Shown here piece by piece: positions 58,032 to 64,000 of a stretch of 64,000 bases of DNA. The notes below the pieces were generated by a model. It did not search any database. It worked only from the letters and a program-made list of their open reading frames with translations, and was not told where the DNA came from. Both the position numbers and the translations under genes were made by a program. The stretch spans positions 23,756,181-23,820,180 of the forward strand of contig OW203721.1 in the NCBI GenBank assembly GCA_934045075.1. Reading direction: 5' to 3'. This DNA is from Yponomeuta sedellus. Lineage: Eukaryota; Arthropoda; Insecta; Lepidoptera; Yponomeutidae. Each line of letters begins with the position of its first letter. Position 1 is the stretch's first letter.

Positions 58032-60993
58032 GTGAGTGTAAGTTGAGTTTTATGATGAATCATTTGGTGTGGGTGTGTTTAATTTATTACAGGACGCTGC
58101 AGCAAGGATCTGCTACTTGGTGAGTAGATAAACAGACATCTGTGCTCTGCAGTGAGATGCATATTGGCCACGAATATACTTGGTCGCATGACAGGTTGCA
58201 CATAATATTTGCAAACAACATTTCATAGTGACGCAAGAAATAATATCAGCACATCATTGTAGCTACAACAAATTAATAAGAGTAATGAATGTTCAAGTGT
58301 TTATATTTTTGTTGTGCAAAAAAAACTTAAACAGTTCATGATGTATCCGGTGGTAAAAGAAAACACTAGTCAGTTCGTAAGACCGAGGTGACAAAGAAAC
58401 ATGGTCCGCCGGCGACATCGGTTAATAATTTTCGTTAATATTATCTTCTATTCAATGTCCCACTCTTCTTCCGTAAACGGTAGAGCTCGGCAGCAGCACG
58501 AGCTTGACCATCGGTGGAAGTCCGAGTACGAGGACGAGCTGACAGATACCATGTTGGCTCAATCAAGGATTAACGACAATTACACGAGAATCGGTCAGCC
58601 ACCCCGTGATACCGATGCGGTGATAGACAAGCTTATGGAGACCATAACGTCAAGTCAAAAGTATCTCAAAAGAGTCGACAGCATGGACTTCAGGCTGAAC
58701 CGTTTGGACATCGAACTCCACGAGAAAACGAACAGCATACTTAAACATCTGACGGAGATGATGAAGGTGATCCGAGCTCAGAGCATCAGCGATAAACTGG
58801 ATTTAGTAGTTACTAATATTAAGTCCGATATAGGGGAGCTGAGACGGAAGTTGGATGCTATGCCTCGTGATAGGGCGTACGATGGCAGCAGTGCTCACTG
58901 TAAGTAAACTTTACAAAGAAAGACATTATACGAACAAGACACATCACAGAAACAAAAAAGACAATTAACACAACATGAGCACAACAGAAATAAACCAAAT
59001 ATACAATAAACGAAACAAAAAAACAGACGTAGGTTTAGCCTGTGGTGTGTCTAAATTGCCACAAAAGGCAGCTGACTCAGCGTTGTGCTGAGGGAGTGAG
59101 CCCTCAGCCCTGAGCTACTTTAGGTACTGACATAATAGAAATAACGGATCTTTCTAGAAGTTTGTTTTAATACGGGATGTTAACTGTCTCCACGTCCACC
59201 CCAGATGTATCGCAATTGGAGGGCGCGAAATTGACCGATGTCGACACGAAAATAAGTTTCTTTGGTTGCACGATCTGATTTCTCTGTTGCTTGACCTGTT
59301 TAGTTTATATGGTGAGGGTCATCAAAAATTTCAGTTAAGAGTATACAACGACAGATAGGATGTATTCGTTTGGTTAACATTGTGGACTTGCCGTTTTAGG
59401 AAGTCTCTATCTGTGTGTGCGCGCATGCGTGTATGTGTGTGTGTGAGGGTGTGTGCGCTTGTGTATGTGTGTCCTAATGTAGCGTTGCGTATCTTTAGTG
59501 TAGCGATGGCACAATGGTATAGCTGCTATGACGTATCGGTAGATCTTTTTGAATCCTGTTATAAACAAACTAACATTTGTCAGCTTTTATTCTGTATTAG
59601 TAAAAAAATACCACTCTAAGTGTGAAAGAAAATATCGCAAGACACCGCGGTGGGCTCCATATAAGAATGGTGATACAGGTGCTGGGTGAGCCTACAAGTC
59701 GCCGGCAGTACAGCGTATTTGTGGTCGGTCACGTCCCCTATTGCAAGTAAGAGTTGTCGCTAGGCGCTGAAAAACTTATTTAGGTACCTAAAGTAGACGT
59801 AGAAGGGCAATATTACGGGCGTGTATTTTAATGTGTAGCAATGACACGGCAATCATTACCTATATTAAACAAATCCCTATTATTTCTCAGCGTATCATGC
59901 GCCGTCCGAGAACACAGACCTTTCTGGCTTCGAACATCGCATGACTGATGTCGAAAGCAACCTGAAAAGTCTTATGTCAGGAATGGATACCATCCTTAAC
60001 ACCCTCGCCGAAGTGAAGAGTCGAACAGCGATAAGGCCTAACGGCAAGTAAGTCAACTTTATTCTTCACTAGCTGTGCCCCGCGGTGTTACCCGCAGTTT
60101 TCGATTTTCCCATGGAAATAAAATATTTTCCCGCAGTAAAACGTAGTCTGTGTTAATCCAGCGTGTCAGTTAACTCCATACCAATTTTATTAAAATCGCT
60201 CCAGCCTTTAAGAAGTAACAAACATACGCACTCACAAACTTTCGCCTTTATAATATTAGTGTCATGTGGTAATATAGAGCGCTGATAATTAGGCCTGCTT
60301 AATTTTCCATTAACCCGTTCAATTTTAGCGATATTCAGACGTTAACGTCTGAATATCTCTAAAATTGAACGGGTTTTTATCATTATACTATTTTTATTTT
60401 CAATGCACTAACCCGTGCTAAGGACAAATTTAAAAACCTATTTAGAGGCTAAAAATTTTCACCCATGCCGGGATTCGAACCCGCAACCTGGCACGGATAG
60501 CCAGAGGTTGCGGGTTCGAATCCCGGCATGGGTGAAATTTTTAGCCTCCAAGGGTTTTTATCACTTTAAAGCGATACGGTTTCGCGAGCCTTCAATATTT
60601 TATACTTATAGAATTATCCGAGATGTAAATTGTGCGGTGTAGATGCAGGAATAGTCTTGCATTGTCATGCATGATTGATTCGTTTCAGAGTGGATAGCGC
60701 CGCCTCCGGACAAAGTCAGACGGAAGTGGCTGCAAACCTTATCAATGAGTTCCGACGAACGCTATTGGAGCAGCGGACCAAGAAATGTGATTGCAAAATG
60801 TTAGTATCACATATTTCCTATAAAGATTCCCATAAAATTCAGCAGAGATTTCACGTGGAAATGGAAATATTTTATAAAATAAGTTGGTTTTCCGGATGCA
60901 TTTACACTACGGATTCCTATAAAATGAAAGTGTTTCTGAAAGAACGAATTTTAACTCCAACGCAAATTTCACATCTTCACAAGAAGTATAAAC

Positions 60994-61025
<32 letters not shown>

Positions 61026-63773
61026 GAACACTTTATTGCACAGGCAGAAAAACGAAAACAACCATGATTTCTTATATCTAAGTAATGTTATACAATTGGC
61101 GGCCTTATCGCTTAGAGCGATCTCTTACAGACAACCTTGACTATATTGTCCCCTATACTCTTAGGTACGGCGGCACCTCAGTCCGGACGGACCGGGCAGA
61201 GCGGTACCCGACCGACTGCCACGAAATTCAGGTGCAAGGGTTCAACGTTTCCGGCATTTACAAGATCAAACCCGATGATATGGATGCTTTCTACGTGTTG
61301 TGCGATCTGTCCACCGCTGGAGGTGGATGGACGGTGAGAATTTATATGTCAAGTAGCTGTTCCCCGCGGTGTTACCCGCGGCTTATCGATATTCCCATGG
61401 GAATAAGATATTTTCCCGCAATAAAACGTAGCCTATGTGTTAATACAGGGTGTCGGCTAATTCCATACCAAATTTTATTAAAATCGCCCCAGCCGTTTAG
61501 ACGTGAAGAAGTAACAAACATACACACTCACAAACTTTCGCTTTTATAATATTAGTATGATTAGTCCAAGAACGTTTTATTAGTGTTATAGTGGGACGTG
61601 ATGTGATAGGAAAGAAAATCATTTATGTTCCAGCCTCGACCCTTTTATAATGAAATCAGTAGAGGAATCTTCGATTAAGTTTGTTTTAAAAACCTATTTA
61701 GAGGCTAAAAATTTTCACCCATGCCGGGATTCGAACCCGCAACCTCTGGCTATCCGTACCAGCGCTCTACCAATTGAGCCAATGGGCGATTCACGGCATC
61801 AGTGAAATTTCGAACCTCTTTACAATATTCTCTGTATTACGTACAGAGTACGTAAGTTTGTTTTGGAATGGAAAATTTTAAAGACGCTATTTAGATATTT
61901 TAATGCATCTATTAAAGCCGCGAATCTTCCCGCAGGTCTTTCAAAACCGCTTCGACGGCTCCCAGGACTTCTACAAGAACTGGTGGGACTACAAGCATGG
62001 TTTTGGCAATTTGGCCGGCGAATTCTGGCTCGGCCTCGACAAGCTATATTACCTTACCAACCAGAAGCTGTACGAGCTGAGAATCGAGATGGAAACTCAC
62101 TTGGGGCAGGAGGCTTATGCAACCTACTCAGTGTTCACGGTCGGGCCAGAGTCCGAAGGCTACAGAATAAGCACTTTGGGCACTTATTACGGAACTGGAG
62201 GTGAGTGGCTAAATCCATGAACAGGTAGCTACAGCGCTCTACTTATTCGATTCCCTGGGTTATCTCGGGATTGTCTGACACCTAAGCGAAACGTAACAAT
62301 TTACTATACTTGAATAATTCAAACTGACTCTGCGTTGGCAAGCTATGATAAAGAAGTATCATCACAGTACGGGTGTTTTCTCGTGGTCCCATTATTTTGG
62401 GTCGTGGACATTAACGGGTCCACGAGGGATAAACCTCTGAACAAAAAAGGGTTAATTGGGGAGTAATACTTAGGTAAAATAATAAAATAGACCTCAAGTC
62501 TTGGACACTGTTGTTCTGTTAGCATACAATAAGGGGCAAATGTAACTTGACTATTACAATTAATATTAATCATATTCTAATTGGACGTGATTTGTATGCC
62601 TATTTAGGTAGAGCACAAAGCAACCCAACTTTTCAAATTTATAACATCTTTATGTACTTGTGATTCACAGATCAATAAATGAATAATGAAATTATTATTA
62701 TTATGACCGTATTATGATTAATTTTTGGACCTTATGTTGGACCCAAATTTTTGTGTAGATCTAAACCGAACAACAAAATAAAGCAAAGCTTGCTCTGCAT
62801 TGTAGGTACTCTGTATCTTTACATGTCTTCTAATAAGTGCTCCGGTGTACAAAAAAGAGTATCATTATCTTTGCTCTCACCCCCAGGTGACTCGCTGACA
62901 TATCACGCGGGCCAGAAGTTCTCGACGCCAGACGTGGACAACGATGAATGGAAGGATGGCTCCTGTTCAGTAGAACACGGGGGCGCCTGGTGGTACAAGG
63001 AGTGCGATAAGAGGTGAGGTACATTTGTCGTTTAGAGCAAAGAAATAGATGGGAAGCGATTGTGTGAAAGTGTTAAGATACAAAGTAAACGAAACTATGT
63101 TTGAAACAAGCATTCAAGCCGATTCATGATCACATTGAAATACCCCCTCCTTTTTCGTGGTAAACCTGCGTTGTCCACCCGGGTGGACCATTTTTCCCGT
63201 GGTCCACCTTTAATAATTTTAAAATAATGTATTGCCCGTAGTCCACCTGATAATATATGAAAATATAATAATAGTGGAAAAGAATTTGTCCCAATATTCC
63301 CGTGGGCCACCCATCTGCTATAACTTATCCACCTAGGTAGACCACCCGGTCCACCCGGGTGGACTACGCAGGTGTACCACGGGAAAGGAGGGGAAATACC
63401 ATGTGTGTACTTACCAAACTGCGATTAGCCAAGCAATATTAAGTCCTTACTTGATAAAAAGGAAATTAAATAACTTGGTAAGAACATATTGTTCGGTACC
63501 TACCTACTTATTCGTTCCACGTGAGTTTAATTTAACAATATCCTTCCACATTTTAGCAATCTGAATGGCAAGCATTCGGTGACTACGGACGAGACCACAC
63601 GAACGCAGGCCATTTACTGGATATCCTTCAAGGGGCCAAACGTCCCGCTCCACAAGACCAAGATGATGATCCGACCACTGCCGGCGAGCCGCCCCTCGGA
63701 CTACGAGACTAGGGTAATAGCTTTAGGTATAACGCTTGACATTAGCCAGTTCAACCGTACTTCCAACACGTAA
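57629..63773 (+). CDS. secreted fibrinogen-related (FReD) protein with two alternative first exons
   Basis: A secreted lectin-like protein: signal peptide, helical predicted coiled-coil region, then a fibrinogen C-terminal domain, as in insect angiopoietin-like and techylectin-type proteins. Shared exons are 59891-60047, 60689-60799, 61165-61333, 61936-62200, 62887-63013 and 63557-63773. First exon 58401-58899 gives 514 residues. First exon 57629-58031 gives 482. The FReD starts near [19 protein letters not shown] and has the four conserved cysteines, GGGWT, the calcium-loop-like DVDND and GAWWYKEC. Family members bind acetylated sugars or act in immunity or signalling; the ligand here cannot be read from sequence. 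Every junction keeps frame. Introns are filled with repeats. The exact C-terminus is uncertain: the frame runs about 30 residues past MMIRP, and an intron could start near 63711. Confidence 0.9.
58093..58119 (+). CDS. candidate 27-base microexon after first exon A
   Basis: A pyrimidine-rich acceptor (TTTAATTTATTACAG|GAC) and a strong donor (CTACTTG|GTGAGT) bracket 27 bases. The preceding intron would be 61 bases with a GTGAGT start. The length is a multiple of three and keeps phase 1, adding RCSKDLLL plus split codons. No family homology supports it. Confidence 0.45.
58401..58899 (+). CDS. fibrinogen-related gene, first exon B
   Basis: ATG 58401 (AACATGG) starts [20 protein letters not shown], a basic-then-hydrophobic signal-like start. 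The helical segment [20 protein letters not shown]...[15 protein letters not shown] aligns with exon A. It ends CAC T|GTAAGT in phase 1, compatible with 59891. TCAGTT at 58370 is a possible initiator. Confidence 0.85.
58900..59890. other. intron before shared exon 2
   Basis: Apart from the decayed-exon candidate at 59205, nothing coding is seen. 59395-59480 is a GT-rich run (gtgtgtgtgcgcgcatgcgtg). Confidence 0.6.
59205..59278 (+). pseudogene. possible decayed copy of the second exon
   Basis: After an acceptor-like TCCACCCCAG the phase-1-compatible frame reads (D)[17 protein letters not shown] and stops at TGA a few codons on. This resembles [19 protein letters not shown] in the real exon 59891-60047. 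No proper donor is seen. It fits a duplicated exon A plus second-exon unit that has lost function, but the similarity is short. Confidence 0.35.
59891..60047 (+). CDS. fibrinogen-related gene, shared exon 2
   Basis: Acceptor TATTTCTCAG|CG. It codes [20 protein letters not shown] and [20 protein letters not shown], helical heptad-like sequence. It ends GGCAA|GTAAGT in phase 2. Confidence 0.88.
60070..60262 (+). repeat. 'ataatattagt' lepidopteran repeat
   Basis: Begins near actagctgtgccccgcggtg and ends gcctttataatattagtgtc. The same family and orientation occurs at 61347-61557 within the same gene. Confidence 0.7.
60312..60375. repeat. 32-bp palindrome without loop
   Basis: aacccgttcaattttag... 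and its reverse complement meet at gttaac. One or two mismatches (gcg/ctc). It lies in the intron after shared exon 2. Confidence 0.85.
60445..60548. repeat. two tRNA-like 3' halves head to head
   Basis: 60445-60489 (minus-sense 3' half of the tRNA-like repeat) and 60505-60548 (plus-sense 3' half) form an inverted repeat around a 15-base loop (ggcacggatagccag, with small pairing). Confidence 0.85.
60689..60799 (+). CDS. fibrinogen-related gene, shared exon 3
   Basis: Acceptor TCGTTTCAG|AGT. The split codon AAA (Lys) is followed by [20 protein letters not shown] and [16 protein letters not shown]. It ends AAAAT|GTTAGT in phase 2. The CDC pair may form interchain disulphides between coiled-coil chains. 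Confidence 0.85.
60988..61065. repeat. (GATA)n and LINE-tail repeat
   Basis: About seven GATA units followed by gagaacactttattgcaca, as at 53565-53645. Confidence 0.8.
61165..61333 (+). CDS. fibrinogen-related gene, exon 4: FReD start
   Basis: Acceptor ACTCTTAG|GTAC. The split codon is ATG. It codes [20 protein letters not shown] and ends [11 protein letters not shown] at ACG|GTGAGA, phase 0. DC.EI and GGWT are the opening motifs of fibrinogen C-terminal domains. Confidence 0.95.
61347..61557 (+). repeat. 'ataatattagt' lepidopteran repeat
   Basis: Second copy within the fibrinogen gene, starting agtagctgttccccgcggtg and ending ttataatattagtatg. Confidence 0.7.
61690..61860 (-). repeat. tRNA-derived repeat
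   Basis: Nearly the same as 1347-1520 on the minus strand, including flanks tttagaggctaaaaatttt and cggcatcagtgaaatttcga. It lies just before exon 5 of the fibrinogen gene. Confidence 0.8.
61936..62200 (+). CDS. fibrinogen-related gene, exon 5: FReD core
   Basis: Acceptor TCCCGCAG|GTC. It codes [20 protein letters not shown], then [20 protein letters not shown] and onward to LGTYYGTG. The R.DGS.DF...W..YK.GFG....EFWLG signature is diagnostic of the FReD. It ends GGAG|GTGAGT, phase 1. Confidence 0.97.
62887..63013 (+). CDS. fibrinogen-related gene, exon 6: calcium loop
   Basis: Acceptor CACCCCCAG|GTG. It codes [20 protein letters not shown], then [21 protein letters not shown] matches the calcium-binding position, and the two Cys complete the second FReD disulphide. 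It ends AAGAG|GTGAGG, phase 2. Confidence 0.95.
63143..63393. mobile_element. MITE-like element with 'gtggtccacc' repeats
   Basis: Imperfect inverted ends of about 45 bp (ccctcctttttcgtggtaaa, gtccacccgggtggacc and their reverse complements). The inside repeats gtgg(t/g)cCACC several times. It lies in the last intron of the fibrinogen gene. Confidence 0.65.
63557..63773 (+). CDS. fibrinogen-related gene, terminal exon
   Basis: Acceptor TCCACATTTTAG|CAA. It codes [20 protein letters not shown] then [20 protein letters not shown], the usual FReD end, then [13 protein letters not shown] and about 17 more residues to TAA 63771-63773. The residues after DYETR look intron-like and may not be translated (AG|GGTAAT at 63711). 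Confidence 0.88.
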
Positions 63774-64000
63774 GCTAGTTACACTATTAGACCCAGCACT
63801 ATTTGGACACTACCGTTCCACTGGTTCCCTATCAAGGAAGAACTGTAGTATCTACAAGAAGAAATGATTTAATTTGCTTCCAACATAGGTACTCGTACTC
63901 GTAGTTCTTCAGTTTCACGTAATGCGTCAGAGTAACACAACAAAAGTATTCCTTTCCGTTTAGGTTTAGTTAGTATCCATCGGCCATTGAGGGTACTAAA
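63774..64000. other. 3' flank of fibrinogen-related gene
   Basis: Nothing recognised; no AATAAA signal seen before the window ends. Confidence 0.6.

Overview
This is a piece of an insect nuclear genome, almost certainly a moth or butterfly. The genes are split by introns with GT..AG borders. The FTZ-F1 protein reads at about the length known for the silkworm protein. The non-coding DNA is full of short interspersed repeats of the lepidopteran type: tRNA-derived SINE-like copies, 3' ends of non-LTR elements, MITEs and a dead mariner. Only three genes can be supported; most of the other open frames are chance frames in AT-rich, CpG-rich or microsatellite DNA.

Layout. 1-6800: repeat-rich intergenic DNA with no gene seen. 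6800-29815 (+): the nuclear receptor ftz-f1 in five coding exons (7651-8143, 24729-25351, 28392-28650, 28872-28972, 29669-29815), 540 codons plus stop, preceded by a CpG-rich promoter and 5' UTR. Intron 1 is 16.6 kb. It holds a 1-kb perfect tetranucleotide microsatellite (11061-12064), a cluster of sequences matching the binding site of FTZ-F1 itself (16627-16784), a minisatellite (19420-19722) and a mariner pseudogene (20174-21417). 29816-37800: AT-rich 3' flank that probably includes a long 3' UTR and possible alternative terminal exons. 37800-48680: intergenic DNA made largely of inverted-repeat elements.

48682-54411 (-): a six-exon gene for the mitochondrial short-chain dehydrogenase HSD17B10 (scully), 255 residues, with all catalytic residues present. 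54412-57628: the interval between the two divergently transcribed genes, containing a 113-bp perfect palindrome. 57629-63773 (+): a secreted fibrinogen-related protein. A predicted coiled coil is followed by a fibrinogen C-terminal domain. Two homologous signal-peptide exons (57629-58031 and 58401-58899) both end in phase 1 and can both join the same downstream exons, which suggests two promoters or a partly decayed duplication.

I see no operon-like or defence-like system, and the three genes show no evident functional link. The observations most worth a second look are the duplicated first exons of the fibrinogen gene, the overlapping FTZ-F1 response elements inside ftz-f1, the ftz-f1 stop codon that lies inside a good splice donor, the switch from TGTC to CGTC in the giant microsatellite, and several well-formed inverted-repeat elements.
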